NCBI RefSeq assembly: GCF_003201355.1
Contig: NZ_QICL01000019.1
Location: forward strand, 26,066-90,065
DNA: 64,000 nucleotides
From: Indolivaga alginatilytica
GTDB lineage: Bacteria > Bacteroidota > Bacteroidia > Bacteroidales > Dysgonomonadaceae
Reading direction: 5' to 3'
This document shows, piece after piece, positions 43,283 to 54,452 of this stretch (position 1 is its first letter; each line of letters begins with the position of its first letter). Below the pieces are notes generated by a model. That model did no database searches, was not told the origin of the DNA, and saw only the letters and a list, made by a program, of their open reading frames with translations. The position numbers and the translations under genes were made by a program.

Positions 43283-44346
43283 ATAATGTCTTCTGATTTT
43301 AATGGTTTCACAAAAGCTTTGCTTGCCCAACGTGGAACAAGGAAAGCTCCGATAAAAAGGTAATTATAATAACTAAGTAATCGCCATAATACTATAATAA
43401 CCGGAATAAGTCCTGATATAGGGATCAATGCACTCAGATAATGCTTAAATATAAGTTCACTTAAGCCACTTGCTCCCGGTGTAAAGCTAAGTATCATCAA
43501 TACCCACATTACAAACTGACGGGCAAATATCAACATATGATCCGACACAGAGAAGAATGCCATGAAAAGTGCATTTACCACCAGAAATCGCGAAGCCCAC
43601 GATAAAATCGTAGCCAGAATAAGAGGCCACCAATAAGAAAACCTCTTGCCTCTTATTTCACGGGCACTGATAACTAAATCGTCTCCTGCTTTTACAGCCC
43701 CTGCATACCAACGGCGGAGGACAGGCAATCTAAAGATTTTGATTAAAAGCCATCGTATAGCCTGTGGTTTAAAAAACAGACCGACTATAAGACAAATACA
43801 GATACACATCTTTACAATATAGGCTGCAACAAACAAAGTAATCACTCCCATTTGTAAGGTAGATATTTCGGGAAACAACTTCTCTACAGGGATGAATAAT
43901 AATAACAAAGGAAAAGTTACAACAAAGAACATTTCATCCAATAGCATCGTTACAAAAACCATAGCCGTACTTCTTCCTACGCTAATGTTCTCTTTTGATA
44001 AGAAAAGAACTGCCATACTTGAACCGCCGACAGATGACGGCGTGACTGCCGTACCAAATTCAGCCAGCAAGGTTATTTTCAATGATTGCTTCCATGAAAG
44101 CACCTTTTCGGTCAGGTATCTGTATCTAATGGTAAAACCCAGGTCACGGCCAACCATCAAGAGCAAGGCTATAAAAAACCAAAAGACTGTATTCCATGTT
44201 ATCTTTATATTCCTCAGTTCTGCCAGTTGCTCGGCATTCTCCTGTCCCAAGAGATCCTTAGAAAACATGTAAACAATGACACCGACTCCAAGAAGAGTTG
44301 GTATCAAGATTTTCCATTTACTTATTTTGGTTGACTGACCAGTCAT
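43279..44346 (-). CDS. LPG synthase transmembrane-region (UPF0104-like) membrane protein
   Basis: The 355-residue protein has about eight membrane helices and matches the flippase-like lysylphosphatidylglycerol synthase transmembrane family. Typical segments are FGTAVTPSSVGGSSMAVLFLSKE and SFTPGASGLSELIF. The soluble aminoacyl-transfer domain of MprF is absent, so it more likely moves or helps move a lipid or glycolipid than makes LPG. It is the first gene of a likely three-gene unit with the esterase and WG protein. Confidence 0.88.
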   Translation of the reverse strand: MTGQSTKISKWKILIPTLLGVGVIVYMFSKDLLGQENAEQLAELRNIKITWNTVFWFFIALLLMVGRDLGFTIRYRYLTEKVLSWKQSLKITLLAEFGTAVTPSSVGGSSMAVLFLSKENISVGRSTAMVFVTMLLDEMFFVVTFPLLLLFIPVEKLFPEISTLQMGVITLFVAAYIVKMCICICLIVGLFFKPQAIRWLLIKIFRLPVLRRWYAGAVKAGDDLVISAREIRGKRFSYWWPLILATILSWASRFLVVNALFMAFFSVSDHMLIFARQFVMWVLMILSFTPGASGLSELIFKHYLSALIPISGLIPVIIVLWRLLSYYNYLFIGAFLVPRWASKAFVKPLKSEDII

Positions 44347-44598
44347 AATTTACATTCGATTATTAATTAATAAAATTAGTTAATACAATAGCTCTACGTT
44401 ACACTTTCTAATGTTAAATACCAATGAACTCATTTATCCGATCAAAAGGCTTAAAAGTTAACAGATCCAAATCAATTACAGATATATAGAGTGCTATTTT
44501 AGCTTAAAATTCTGAAATTAAACAGATTATTTATAATTAAAAATACTTATATTGCTCAAAATTTAGAACGACAAACTATTTATATAGAAAACTAGTGC

Positions 44599-44606
44599 TA
44601 TATTTG
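44599..44606 (+). promoter_or_regulatory. -7 promoter box for the GntR gene
   Basis: TATATTTG is a full TAnnTTTG match, 28 bp before the start codon. No TTTG at -33. The rest of the 288-bp divergent gap is AT-rich without a clear palindrome. Confidence 0.5.
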
Positions 44607-44634
44607 TAATGTAACTCTGTAAAATAACAACACA

Positions 44635-45015
44635 ATGGAATTTCATAAAAACAAACCAATCTACCTACAAATTGTCGATGTAATCTCGCAAAGAATAGTA
44701 TCCAAAGAATGGAAAGAAGAAACTAAAATCCCCACAGTAAAAGAACTTGCTAAAGAATTAGAGGTAAACCATAATACCTTGATGCGTTCGCTCGAGCTAC
44801 TGCAATCGGAGGATATTTTGATGTCGAAAAGAGGGGTTGGTCTCTTCCTGACAAAAGACTCTTATAAAAATGCTCTCGAATTGATGAGAAGATCTTTTTA
44901 TGAGAATCAGGTTCCTGAATTCTTTTCAACAATGAACTCTCTAAAGATAACACTTGGAGAACTAATCGACCTATATAAAAGCAATAAAAGAGCAAACGAA
45001 TCGAGTCTCATATAA
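44635..45015 (+). CDS. Small GntR-family regulator, YtrA type
   Basis: This 126-residue protein has the GntR winged helix (about 8-75): PIYLQIVDVISQRIVSKEWKEE, then TVKELAKELEVNHNTLMRSLELLQSEDILMSKRGVGLFLT. Only about 45 helical residues follow, which fits the YtrA subfamily that has no ligand domain and usually controls ABC transporter genes. No transporter gene is adjacent, so its target is unclear. A strong terminator follows. Confidence 0.92.
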   Translation: MEFHKNKPIYLQIVDVISQRIVSKEWKEETKIPTVKELAKELEVNHNTLMRSLELLQSEDILMSKRGVGLFLTKDSYKNALELMRRSFYENQVPEFFSTMNSLKITLGELIDLYKSNKRANESSLI

Positions 45016-45045
45016 AATATATTCATCACTACACATCTAAGAATT

Positions 45046-45076
45046 AAAGAAACAAACTTTCGTAGTTTGTTTCTTT
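45046..45076. terminator. Strong bidirectional intrinsic terminator
   Basis: A 13-bp perfect stem (AAAGAAACAAACT / AGTTTGTTTCTTT) with a 5-nt loop is followed by TTTT on the plus strand and by A/T-rich sequence on the other side. It lies between the convergent GntR gene and recG. Confidence 0.9.
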
Positions 45077-45083
45077 TTTTGTC

Positions 45084-47180
45084 TTAGCTAATTAATCCCC
45101 AATTGTAGCGATTTCCTCCCAGTTTACGCAATTGCCTTTTTAAAATCTGATTCTCCACATTCTCCAAAGCAGGATCTCTATCTATAACTTCTTTTGCTAT
45201 ATCACGTGCATATTGCATTATCTGCGAATCTCTCACAATATCGGCAATCTTAAGATTAAAAGCAATACCACTTTGTTGAGTTCCTTCCAAGTCACCGGGA
45301 CCTCTGAGCTTCAGGTCGGCCTCAGCAATCTCGAAACCATCATTACTTTCCACCATAATATTGATTCTCTTACGAGAGTCTGCCGATAGCTCATAAGGTG
45401 TTATAAGGATGCAATACGACTGATCGGCACCTCTACCTACCCTACCCCTCAACTGATGCAACTGAGACAACCCAAAGCGCTGAGCACTCTCTATAACCAT
45501 CACCGATGCATTGGGGACGTTTACTCCCACTTCAATAACGGTAGTTGCCACCATTATATGAGCTTCATTTTTGACAAAACGAGCCATTTCAGCATCTTTT
45601 TCCGAAGGTTTCATTTTTCCATGCACCTTACAAACCGTATACTCGGGAAAAATTTCGCAAATATGCTCATAACCTTCTTCGAGGTTCTTCAAATCTATTT
45701 TTTCGCTTTCCTCGATCAAAGGGTATACAAAGTATATTTGACGACCTTCGCTCAACTGTTTTCGGATCGAATTATATAAAGCTCCTCTTTTCTTATCGTA
45801 TTGATGTATGGTTTGTATAGGTTTACGCCCCGGAGGCAATTCATCTATCACCGATACTTCAAGATCACCATACACTGTCATCGCAAGCGTACGGGGAATA
45901 GGTGTTGCCGTCATAACGAGCATATGCGGAGGATTCACATTCTTAGTCCATAGTTTGGCTCGTTGAGCTACACCAAAACGGTGCTGTTCATCGATAACCA
46001 CCAAACCTAAGTTTCCAAACTGAACGGTATCTTCAATCAAAGCATGTGTACCGATCAGAATATGGATATCGCCAGTCAAAAGGCCTGAATGAATTTCTTC
46101 ACGCTTCTTCTTTTTAGTAGAGCCTGTCAATAATTCGACATTTATACCCAATCCAAATAAAAATTCCTGAATTGTAATATAATGCTGATTAGCCAGAATC
46201 TCGGTAGGGGCCATCATCGAAGCCTGAAAGCCATTATCCATAGCAATCAGCATAATCATAAGTGCCACCAGAGTTTTACCACTACCAACATCGCCTTGCA
46301 GTAAACGATTCATTTGCTCACCCGTCGCCATATCCTGACGAATCTCACGGATAATTCGTTTCTGAGCATTAGTCAATTCAAAAGGCAGATTCTTTTCGTA
46401 AAAAGAATTAAAGTAATCACCTACTTGTGTAAATACAAAACCTTTCAGTTTAGCCCTTCTATCGGAAGTATAACGAAAGATATTTAATTGCAAATAGAAC
46501 AATTCCTCAAACTTCAAGCGGTACTGAGCATCTCTAAGAATAGTAGGATTCAAAGGAAAGTGAATATTCCGAATTGCCTCTTTCAAGGGCAATAAGTTCG
46601 CTTTTTCAATTATTGATTGGGGTAGAGTTTCAAATACATGAGGCAATGCAGATGCTAATGCTCCTGTCATTATCTTTTGAATTGCTTTTGAATTCAGATA
46701 ATGCGTTTTCATCTTCTCGGTTGTATTGTAATACCCCATCAGATTTGTTTGCTCCGCTTTTTCTTCGATATACGGGTCAATATCCGGATGTGCTATATTA
46801 AACTTACTTCCAAAAGCGGTGGGTTTACCAAAAACAAGATAAGGCAGATTTACTTTATACTTGTCTGTTATAAAACGTGCCCCTTGGAACCAAACCAGAT
46901 CAATAAAACCTGTACCATCGGTAAAGTGAGCAATAAGTCTTTTATTACGCCCCTCACCCATTGTTTCAAAAGCCGTTATTCGACCTTTTAATTGAATATA
47001 AGGCATATTACCATCTACTTCGTGAATGTAGTAGATGCGACTTCTATCAATGTATTTATAGGGATAATAATGTAAGAGGTCTTCAACCGAAAAAATATCA
47101 ACTTCTTTATTTAATATTTCAGCTTTTTTCGGTCCTACTCCCGGTAGATATTTTATGTCCGTATTGGATATGTCAGCCAT
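45084..47180 (-). CDS. recG: ATP-dependent DNA helicase RecG
   Basis: The 698-residue protein has the wedge/OB domain (about 1-230), then the helicase core: Walker A GDVGSGKT (296-303), the DEQH motif VVIDEQHRFGVAQR, TATPIPRTLAMT, VHGKMKPSEKDAEMARF and the GRVGRGADQSYC motif VI region. RecG regresses stalled forks and processes branched DNA. Length is normal. It is 17 bp downstream of the GT-C membrane protein gene, so the two are probably cotranscribed. Confidence 0.97.
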   Translation of the reverse strand: MADISNTDIKYLPGVGPKKAEILNKEVDIFSVEDLLHYYPYKYIDRSRIYYIHEVDGNMPYIQLKGRITAFETMGEGRNKRLIAHFTDGTGFIDLVWFQGARFITDKYKVNLPYLVFGKPTAFGSKFNIAHPDIDPYIEEKAEQTNLMGYYNTTEKMKTHYLNSKAIQKIMTGALASALPHVFETLPQSIIEKANLLPLKEAIRNIHFPLNPTILRDAQYRLKFEELFYLQLNIFRYTSDRRAKLKGFVFTQVGDYFNSFYEKNLPFELTNAQKRIIREIRQDMATGEQMNRLLQGDVGSGKTLVALMIMLIAMDNGFQASMMAPTEILANQHYITIQEFLFGLGINVELLTGSTKKKKREEIHSGLLTGDIHILIGTHALIEDTVQFGNLGLVVIDEQHRFGVAQRAKLWTKNVNPPHMLVMTATPIPRTLAMTVYGDLEVSVIDELPPGRKPIQTIHQYDKKRGALYNSIRKQLSEGRQIYFVYPLIEESEKIDLKNLEEGYEHICEIFPEYTVCKVHGKMKPSEKDAEMARFVKNEAHIMVATTVIEVGVNVPNASVMVIESAQRFGLSQLHQLRGRVGRGADQSYCILITPYELSADSRKRINIMVESNDGFEIAEADLKLRGPGDLEGTQQSGIAFNLKIADIVRDSQIMQYARDIAKEVIDRDPALENVENQILKRQLRKLGGNRYNWGLIS

Positions 47181-47197
47181 GATAAGTTTCCTATCAC

Positions 47198-48751
47198 TTA
47201 TTTATTCAGATTCTTCCTTCTTAATTGATAAACAACATGTCCTTCTATATCCTGCCTGTCTATGATGTCAAAATACTTAATTACTTCTATCGAATCGGCG
47301 GAAACTTTCATGAACGAATCGTCATTATCAATATTTTTCACTACTAACATCTTAGTGTAGGTAGTATCAACATCACCAAAATCAAAGATAGGAATAGCTT
47401 TAAAATTTTCTAAATATTTCTTATAGTATTTCTGAGTAGCACGGATTCTTATATAATGTTTCGAATCGGGGAAAAACAAAGGTATAGCTGCTATTGAAAA
47501 GCTGCGTGTATCTGAATATAAAAAAGCTGTTTTATCATCCACTCTCTCTTTAGCAAATTCGATGATTTTAGACTGTACTCTCTCGTTATACTGATTTGTT
47601 CTGTATTGAAGCGAATAGTGATTAAATGAAAAATAAGCTATTATCAGAAACATCAAAAGAAGTACAATCTTATTTTGAGTTTTCTTCCAATCAATCGATG
47701 ATATATAAATAGCAATACCCAAATAAAAAAGCCCTAGAATAGGATTCATATAACGGGTAACAAATACAGGCTTAGATAGAAATGAATAAGTAATCGCAGT
47801 AGATAGAGTCAACAAAAAAGCTAAGAATAACAGATTGGCATACTTTATTTTAGCATTCGAATATGTATCTGCAAAAGTTTCTTTTCTTGCCGATACAACT
47901 ACATAAATAAACAGAATACCAAAAACCGCGAGTAAAAAGAAAGAAAATGCAAAATGGGCAAGAGGAGTTGCTGTTGCCATAAGATCCAACTCCCGCGCAA
48001 AAGGATAATATAGATAGATTATAAAATCTTTCAATCGTGGAGCATCGATCCAGTATTCATCCTGTACTTGCGACACTTGTCCGGGCAGGTTTATCAACCA
48101 CGGTAAATATCCGATCACAAACAAAACAGAATAACCGATAAACGGAGTAATTTTACTTCTCTTAGCTATTATAATCACAATAAGGAAGAGAAAATAAATA
48201 TAAAAAACACCCAATAACGCATAGTAATGAGTGTAAGCCGCAGCCAAAGAGAAAAGGGTAAATTTGATTAAATCGGATCGACGGAAAGTAGAATAACTTT
48301 TATATGCATATAAAGCACTTAACAGCACAAACAGCATAGCTAATGAGTACATTCTTATTTCAGATGCAGCATATTGACTAACGGGCATCAATATGATTAT
48401 AACTAAAAAGCTTAACGCTGTTTTATCTCCAAACATTTTTCGAATCCGTGTACACCCTAATAGCATAACACCAATTACAGGAAGAGCCGAAAAGATACGC
48501 AAGGCAACTACCGAATCGCCGAAAAAATAAGTATATAATTTTAGAAGAATATAGTACAGAGGCGGATGAACGTCATTGGCTGTAACATGCCACAAATATC
48601 CGAAGGACTGGCGTACCAGATTTATTGTATAGGCTTCGTCGTACCAGAAAGCTTTATAAAAGTCTAAAGACAAGAATAGAAAAGAGCCTATAAAAAATAG
48701 CCCATATAAGAGGATCGAATATTTCTTATTTTCATCATTCGCCATATTCAT
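47198..48751 (-). CDS. GT-C (GT39/ArnT-like) membrane glycosyltransferase
   Basis: The 517-residue protein has about 10-12 membrane helices and the GT-C acidic loop motif WYDEAYTI at 36-43, followed by ANDVHPPLYYILLKLY (58-73), as in dolichyl-phosphate-mannose and ArnT-like transferases. A soluble C-terminal domain of about 130 residues follows. Such enzymes use polyprenyl-phosphate sugars on the periplasmic side to modify lipids, glycans or proteins. The acceptor is unknown. An alternative ATG lies two codons into the frame. Confidence 0.85.
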   Translation of the reverse strand: MNMANDENKKYSILLYGLFFIGSFLFLSLDFYKAFWYDEAYTINLVRQSFGYLWHVTANDVHPPLYYILLKLYTYFFGDSVVALRIFSALPVIGVMLLGCTRIRKMFGDKTALSFLVIIILMPVSQYAASEIRMYSLAMLFVLLSALYAYKSYSTFRRSDLIKFTLFSLAAAYTHYYALLGVFYIYFLFLIVIIIAKRSKITPFIGYSVLFVIGYLPWLINLPGQVSQVQDEYWIDAPRLKDFIIYLYYPFARELDLMATATPLAHFAFSFFLLAVFGILFIYVVVSARKETFADTYSNAKIKYANLLFLAFLLTLSTAITYSFLSKPVFVTRYMNPILGLFYLGIAIYISSIDWKKTQNKIVLLLMFLIIAYFSFNHYSLQYRTNQYNERVQSKIIEFAKERVDDKTAFLYSDTRSFSIAAIPLFFPDSKHYIRIRATQKYYKKYLENFKAIPIFDFGDVDTTYTKMLVVKNIDNDDSFMKVSADSIEVIKYFDIIDRQDIEGHVVYQLRRKNLNK

Positions 48752-48792
48752 CGGTAAGAAGTGTGGATATGTTTTAATAAATTACAACCAGA

Positions 48793-49812
48793 TCAAAACA
48801 AGTATCCTTGCTCGGTATCTTTATGCCTCCCCAGATGTTTATAAGCTAATTCCGTAGCTTCTCGACCTCTTGGAGTACGTTTCATAAAACCTTCTTTGAT
48901 AAGAAAAGGTTCATACACTTCTTCTATTGTCCCACTATCTTCTCCGAGAGCAGTTGCAATAGTAGAAATACCAACAGGACCTCCTTTGAATTTGTCAATA
49001 ATAATCAGTAGTATTTTATTATCAACCTCATCAAGACCATATTTATCAATATTGAGAGCCTCAAGCGAGTAGTTTGCTATTTCTTTATCGATACTCCCCG
49101 ACCCTTTTACCTGAGCAAAGTCTCTTACTCTCCTCAAAAGAGCATTCGAAATACGGGGTGTTCCCCTACTACGTAATGCTATTTCTTTGGCGGCATCGTC
49201 ATCGCAAGGAACATCAAGAATATTCGCCGAACGTTTGATGATTCCCGTTAAGGTGTCGTTATCATAATACTCTAAGTGCATGTTTATCCCGAATCGGGCA
49301 CGTAAAGGACTTGTCAATAATCCACTACGAGTAGTAGCACCAATAAGAGTAAAGGGATTCAATTCAATTTGAACCGAACGTGCACTAGGACCTTTATCGA
49401 TCATAATATCGATTCGATAATCCTCCATTGCACTATAAAGATATTCTTCCACAATAGGTGAAAGACGATGTATTTCATCGATAAAAAGGACATCATTGGG
49501 CTCTAAAGAAGTTAATAGACCAGCCAAATCGCCCGGTTTATCAAGCACAGGCCCTGATGTTATTTTAAAACCGACACCCAGCTCATTCGCTATAATGTTT
49601 GATAAAGTTGTTTTACCCAACCCCGGAGGACCATGTAATAAGGTATGATCTAAAGATTCTCCACGCATACGAGCTGCTGCAACGAATACCTTTAAATTAT
49701 CCACTACTTTGTCCTGACCGCTAAAGCTATTAAAACTAAGGGGTCTCAAAGCATTTTCAAATTCACGCTCTGTTCCGTTTAATTTCTCGTCATGTATGTC
49801 GAATGTATCCAT
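48793..49812 (-). CDS. ruvB: Holliday junction branch migration ATPase RuvB
   Basis: The 339-residue protein has AAA+ Walker A GPPGLGKT (61-68), Walker [13 protein letters not shown], sensor 1 [19 protein letters not shown] and the C-terminal winged helix [25 protein letters not shown]. It drives branch migration with RuvA in recombination. It is 11 bp downstream of spoT. No ruvA or ruvC is present in this window. Confidence 0.98.
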   Translation of the reverse strand: MDTFDIHDEKLNGTEREFENALRPLSFNSFSGQDKVVDNLKVFVAAARMRGESLDHTLLHGPPGLGKTTLSNIIANELGVGFKITSGPVLDKPGDLAGLLTSLEPNDVLFIDEIHRLSPIVEEYLYSAMEDYRIDIMIDKGPSARSVQIELNPFTLIGATTRSGLLTSPLRARFGINMHLEYYDNDTLTGIIKRSANILDVPCDDDAAKEIALRSRGTPRISNALLRRVRDFAQVKGSGSIDKEIANYSLEALNIDKYGLDEVDNKILLIIIDKFKGGPVGISTIATALGEDSGTIEEVYEPFLIKEGFMKRTPRGREATELAYKHLGRHKDTEQGYLF

Positions 49813-49823
49813 ATATATAAATC

Positions 49824-52067
49824 TTAGCTCAATCTATTAACTGATTGAACTCCTTCTATTTTTAAAATTTGAGAGCATAACTTCTGTACATCTACAACAC
49901 TGTGCACATAAAGGCTTACTTTACCTTCAAAGATACCATCATTCGACTCAATATTCAAACTTTTAATGTTTACGGAATCTGTAATTATAACCTTAGTTAT
50001 ATCATTAAGCATACCAACACGGTCTATACCACGAATAATTATTGTCGATAAAAACGAGTATTGCGCATAACGCCCCCATTCAAGAGTAAGTATTTTATCT
50101 CCAAAGCTAGCCTTAAGTTTCAAGCCTACAGGGCAATTAACGCCATGAACCTGAATCTCATTATTGTCCGTTATAAAACCAAATACTTTATCTCCGGGTA
50201 TAGGATTACAACATGATGCTATCCTAAAATTCTTTTTGAAAGAATCTTCTTCAAGAATATATGTTTTTTTCTTATCAATCGTATCCAGATCATCGGTATC
50301 CAAAGACTCAGTGTCTCCACTTTCTTTCTTTCCGACTCTGAATGCCTGCTTCATGTAGCGCATGAAGATATTGCTAGAACCATCTTTATCCTTTTGATTA
50401 AACAGTTTATCGAGATTAGCAGGAAGCACAATTGTTTTGTTACCCAAGGCAAAGAAAAAGTCTTCTTTTTTCGTTATTTTATAGAAATCGAGCAATTTAT
50501 CTATTGTTGAAGACGTAAGTTCCGCTTCTCCAACTATTTCTTTTAAAATTGCCTCTCCTTTTTTCGCCACCTCTTTTTTCTGCTTCTTCAGAGTAGATTC
50601 AAGCTTAGTTCGAGCCTTAGCACTTGTAATAAAACCCAGCCACTCGGGTTGTGGACTCTGAGATTTAGATGTCAGGATTTCAACCTGATCGCCACTATTC
50701 AATTTATGACTAAGTGGAACGAGTTTATGATTTACTTTTGCGCCAATGCAATGGTCTCCAATATTAGTGTGAAGCTCATAAGCAAAATCGAGAGCAGTAG
50801 AGCCTTGAGCCATTGTTCTCAAATCGCCTTTAGGCGTAAAAACAAATATTTCCTGAGAGAATAAGTTGAGTTTAATAGTATCCAGAAAATCTATTGCATT
50901 CGGGTTTGGATGCTCCAATATCTCCGTAATAGTTTTCAACCATTTATCAAGCTCATTGTCTTCTTCAATTTTTCCTTCTTTGTACTTCCAGTGAGCGGCA
51001 AAACCTTTTTCGGCGATATCGTCCATTCTACGGCTTCTGATCTGGATTTCGACCCATTCACCATCAGGTCCCATTACTGTAAGGTGCAACGCCTGATAAC
51101 CGTTCGATTTAGGACGGCTAACCCAATCCCTGATACGGTCGGGACGAAGTTTGTAAATATCCGTAATCACCGAATAAATATCCCAACATCGCTTCTTCTC
51201 ATCCATACCGGGTTCGGAATCGAAAATAATCCTGACAGCGAAAATATCATATATTTCCTCAAAAGGAACTCCCTTCGATTTCATCTTATTCCAAATAGAA
51301 TATACCGATTTATCGCGTGCCCTTATTTCATACTTGAAACCCAATTCGTCCAATTTAGGAACTACGGGCTCTGCAAAATGTTCGAAGATATTTTTTCTAA
51401 TACTCAACGAAGATTCTAACTTAGATACAATTTCGTTGTACTCTTCGGTGTTTTCGTATTTAAAACTGAGTTCTTCCAGCTCCGTTTTTATAGCAAAAAG
51501 CCCCAATCGGTGAGCGAGAGGAGCATATATGTACATTGTTTCACCAGCAATTTTATGGCGTTTTGCCGGAGCCATCGAACCTAATGTCCGCATATTGTGA
51601 AGACGGTCGGCAATCTTTACAAGTATTACCCTGATATCATCGGCCATTGTAAGCAAGAGCTTTCTGAAATTCTCAGCCTGCGATGAAACATTGTCACCAA
51701 ACATACCACTCGATATTTTGGTCAATCCATCTACAATTTCAGCAATTTTATCGCCAAATATCTTTTTAAGATCTTCTACTGTATAGTCGGTATCCTCCAC
51801 TACATCGTGCAATAAAGCGGCACAAATAGATGTAGAACCTAATCCTATTTCACTACAAACTATACGTGCAACCGCTATCGGATGCATTATATATGGTTCG
51901 CCCGATCTGCGTCGTGCTCCCTTGTGTGCTTCTTTTGCAAGATGAAAAGCCTTTCTTATTATTTCGACTTTTCGTCTATGGTTAGTTTTGAGATAGTCAT
52001 TTATAAGAGCTTCAAATTCTCTTTCTACCATCAAATCATCGTCCTTCGTTTTATCTTCTTTATCCAT
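49824..52067 (-). CDS. spoT: Bifunctional (p)ppGpp synthetase/hydrolase
   Basis: The 747-residue RSH protein has the HD hydrolase domain (about 40-190; metal motif [12 protein letters not shown] with H87-D88), the synthetase domain (about 235-355; [29 protein letters not shown]), a TGS domain (about 400-460; [24 protein letters not shown]), a Cys-containing ZFD-like segment ([15 protein letters not shown]) and an ACT domain (about 670-747). Both catalytic sites look intact. It sets the alarmone level under starvation. Two IPE copies in tandem fill the gap to the MltD-like gene. Confidence 0.96.
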   Translation of the reverse strand: MDKEDKTKDDDLMVEREFEALINDYLKTNHRRKVEIIRKAFHLAKEAHKGARRRSGEPYIMHPIAVARIVCSEIGLGSTSICAALLHDVVEDTDYTVEDLKKIFGDKIAEIVDGLTKISSGMFGDNVSSQAENFRKLLLTMADDIRVILVKIADRLHNMRTLGSMAPAKRHKIAGETMYIYAPLAHRLGLFAIKTELEELSFKYENTEEYNEIVSKLESSLSIRKNIFEHFAEPVVPKLDELGFKYEIRARDKSVYSIWNKMKSKGVPFEEIYDIFAVRIIFDSEPGMDEKKRCWDIYSVITDIYKLRPDRIRDWVSRPKSNGYQALHLTVMGPDGEWVEIQIRSRRMDDIAEKGFAAHWKYKEGKIEEDNELDKWLKTITEILEHPNPNAIDFLDTIKLNLFSQEIFVFTPKGDLRTMAQGSTALDFAYELHTNIGDHCIGAKVNHKLVPLSHKLNSGDQVEILTSKSQSPQPEWLGFITSAKARTKLESTLKKQKKEVAKKGEAILKEIVGEAELTSSTIDKLLDFYKITKKEDFFFALGNKTIVLPANLDKLFNQKDKDGSSNIFMRYMKQAFRVGKKESGDTESLDTDDLDTIDKKKTYILEEDSFKKNFRIASCCNPIPGDKVFGFITDNNEIQVHGVNCPVGLKLKASFGDKILTLEWGRYAQYSFLSTIIIRGIDRVGMLNDITKVIITDSVNIKSLNIESNDGIFEGKVSLYVHSVVDVQKLCSQILKIEGVQSVNRLS

Positions 52068-52071
52068 AAAA

Positions 52072-52150
52072 TTAAGATCAAAGACCTATTTATTACTTTT
52101 GTATGTATAACATCAAACGCATTACAATGAATAAATGTTGTATTAAATAC
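52072..52150 (+). repeat. IPE repeat, tandem copy 1
   Basis: AAGATCAAAGACCTATTT, ATTACTTTTGTATGTATAAC and ATTAAATACCT follow the IPE plan. It starts 5 bp upstream of the spoT start codon and is followed directly, in the same orientation, by a second copy. Confidence 0.7.
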
Positions 52151-52154
52151 CTGT

Positions 52155-52247
52155 TAAGGTCTCAGACCTTTTTATTACTTCGGCAAGTAAAACAACTATA
52201 ATTAATTTTAACCTTTAAAATATAGCATACATGTTTTGCATTACTCA
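52155..52247 (+). repeat. IPE repeat, tandem copy 2
   Basis: AAGGTCTCAGACCTTTTT and ATTACTTCGGCAAGTAAAAC are well conserved; the right half has diverged and ends GCATTACTC. With copy 1 it occupies nearly the whole spoT-MltD gap. Confidence 0.8.
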
Positions 52248-52292
52248 TATAGAAGAGTAAAACTATAAATGAATGCCATAATTCTAAGTTAT

Positions 52293-54368
52293 TTATCTGG
52301 GAATTCTAAGTTTCTGCCCGATACTTAATTTATCAGAGGTTAAGTTATTAGCCTTTTGTATATCTTTTGCTGTTATTTTACTCCCATATTTTCCTGCAAT
52401 ACCGCCTAAAGTATCCCCTTTTTTCACGGTATATGTCGAAGGTTGTTTTGCCGGTTCTTTCGCAGGTTTCGGTGTATTTTTTTTCTCAACCTTAGGCTCT
52501 TCTTTTTTCACTGTTACCGATTTTGAGGAAGAAGTAACCATAGATGAAGTCGAAGCTAAAGGCCTATCAGCAGCCTTGTCTTGCACTGATGTTTTCACAT
52601 CGGCAACAACTTGCTCTATAGACTCTTCGGATATAGAAGGTAATTCTTCGGCAACCAGAGCCTCTTTTTGAGCCGGTAAATGTATTACCAATCGTTGACC
52701 AACTTTTGGTACTGAAGATTTTAATTTATTCCAAGAAGAAATATCTTCTCTATCTACATTATATTTGGATGCAATCTGAGTCAACGTCTCACCAATACGC
52801 ACTTTGTGATAAATGGTCTGAACTCTTTGTATATCTCTTCCTCGTGTATTATCGGCTAATTCTGATGTATCAGAGTCAGGAACGTTAACAACAGGCAAAT
52901 GGGGTTCGGATTCTTTGGTTGAGGCAGGATCGGGATCTGCTCCTATTGCTCTTTCCTGCATTTTAGCAAAGTAATCGGATAATGAGTTTGAGGAAGAATC
53001 GTTATTATCTATAGAAGGTTGATTCTCTGAGGTCGTTTGAGAGGTATTCTCCGCAAGTAAATCTTGTGTCGGTTGACTTATTTCCTGAGGTATTTCCTTA
53101 TTCGCAGGCATACCTGCTGATACTGCCAGTATCTGACCGGCTTTTAATCTGTTTGATTTAAGCCCGTTCCATTGTTTTATCTGAGCTGTTGTAACTCCAT
53201 GCTTACCGGCAATGGCAGCTAAATTATCTCCGCGACGTACTTTATACTTAGCTCCGTTAGTAGCAGCTATTGCCATATATCCATTTGGATTGACCACTTT
53301 TCGGTGAGATAGAAACTCGGTAGCTTTATATGCAAAAATAGAATCTCGCTGAACTTCAAACTCCGGGGCATTTATAGAAGGTAGATTCAGTACATATCCT
53401 TTAAATTCGCCGGGAACAATGTCTTTTTTATATTGAGGGTTTAAAGTTCTCAATTCATCAAGCGATACATTTAAATATTCTGCGACTTGTTGTAAATGCA
53501 GTTGCTTGTCAACTAAAATAGTATCTGTAGAGTGAGTGTATTTATATTCGAAAGGACATATATTATGTGCCGAGTAATAGTTCATCACATATGCTGCAGC
53601 TATAAAGGCAGGTACATAACCTCTGGTTTCTTTCGGAAGATAGGGATAAATTGTCCAGTAATCGGTTTGCCCTCCACTACGTTTAATCGCTTTATTAACA
53701 TTCCCGGGACCACAGTTATATGCTGCAATAACCAAGTTCCAATCACCATAAATACCATACAAGTCTTTCAAATATCTGGCGGCAGCATCTGTTGATCTAA
53801 GCGGATCGCGACGTTCGTCAACCAGAGTATTTACTTCGAGATCGTACATTTTACCTGTACCGATCATAAATTGCCAAAGTCCTGTTGCTCCCATTCTCGA
53901 GGCAATCGTTGGATTGAGTGCAGATTCAATAATAGGTAAGTATTTTAATTCGAGAGGTAAGTTATATTTATCTAAAGCTTGTTCGAAGATCGGAAAATAA
54001 TAATCGGATTTTCCTAAAAAATACTCAACGCTTCTTCTCATACGTCCCGTATACATATCGATATATGATCTAACAACGGGATTGTACACCAATTCCATCT
54101 CGGTAGGCAAAGAATAGAGCCTGTTGATATAAACAGAATCGGGATAAGCCACGTCGGTATCAAAATTTGATGTACAGTTTAAAGAAGGGCTCAGGTCTTT
54201 CTTCCAATCAACTAATAATTGATCAAAATTACGTTCTATCTCCTCAGGGATAGTCAACTCTCTATCTGTAATAGTCTCTTTTATTGATAGTTCATTTTTA
54301 TGAACCTGACCAAAAAGGGGAACAATACCCCCCAAAATAAAACCGGCAATAAAAAGTTTTTTCAGCAT
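52293..54368 (-). CDS. MltD-like lytic transglycosylase with LysM repeats
   Basis: The 691-residue product has a signal peptide (1-20) and an SLT domain (about 120-270) with catalytic Glu148 in LKYLPIIESALNPTIAS and the MGATGLWQFM motif. A degenerate LysM-like segment (about 290-335) is followed by three clear LysM repeats (YKVRRGDNLAAIAGKHGV, HKVRIGETLTQIASKYNV, YTVKKGDTLGGIAGKYG) separated by low-complexity Ser/Gln/Lys/Pro linkers. LysM binds peptidoglycan GlcNAc, and the enzyme cleaves glycan strands. It is next to DUF5683 and parB, an arrangement conserved in the phylum. Confidence 0.95.
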   Translation of the reverse strand: MLKKLFIAGFILGGIVPLFGQVHKNELSIKETITDRELTIPEEIERNFDQLLVDWKKDLSPSLNCTSNFDTDVAYPDSVYINRLYSLPTEMELVYNPVVRSYIDMYTGRMRRSVEYFLGKSDYYFPIFEQALDKYNLPLELKYLPIIESALNPTIASRMGATGLWQFMIGTGKMYDLEVNTLVDERRDPLRSTDAAARYLKDLYGIYGDWNLVIAAYNCGPGNVNKAIKRSGGQTDYWTIYPYLPKETRGYVPAFIAAAYVMNYYSAHNICPFEYKYTHSTDTILVDKQLHLQQVAEYLNVSLDELRTLNPQYKKDIVPGEFKGYVLNLPSINAPEFEVQRDSIFAYKATEFLSHRKVVNPNGYMAIAATNGAKYKVRRGDNLAAIAGKHGVTTAQIKQWNGLKSNRLKAGQILAVSAGMPANKEIPQEISQPTQDLLAENTSQTTSENQPSIDNNDSSSNSLSDYFAKMQERAIGADPDPASTKESEPHLPVVNVPDSDTSELADNTRGRDIQRVQTIYHKVRIGETLTQIASKYNVDREDISSWNKLKSSVPKVGQRLVIHLPAQKEALVAEELPSISEESIEQVVADVKTSVQDKAADRPLASTSSMVTSSSKSVTVKKEEPKVEKKNTPKPAKEPAKQPSTYTVKKGDTLGGIAGKYGSKITAKDIQKANNLTSDKLSIGQKLRIPR

Positions 54369-54452
54369 AAATTATTTCTTTTTCCGGACATGGTTAATTA
54401 GTTACAAGTTACAAGTTTTTTCTGATAGCTGATAACTGCTACCAACGATGCC

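Noticed and set aside
50910..51419. 169-codon open frame antisense to spoT
   Set aside because: No ribosome-binding site, domain or promoter supports it, and the sense strand encodes the conserved synthetase domain.
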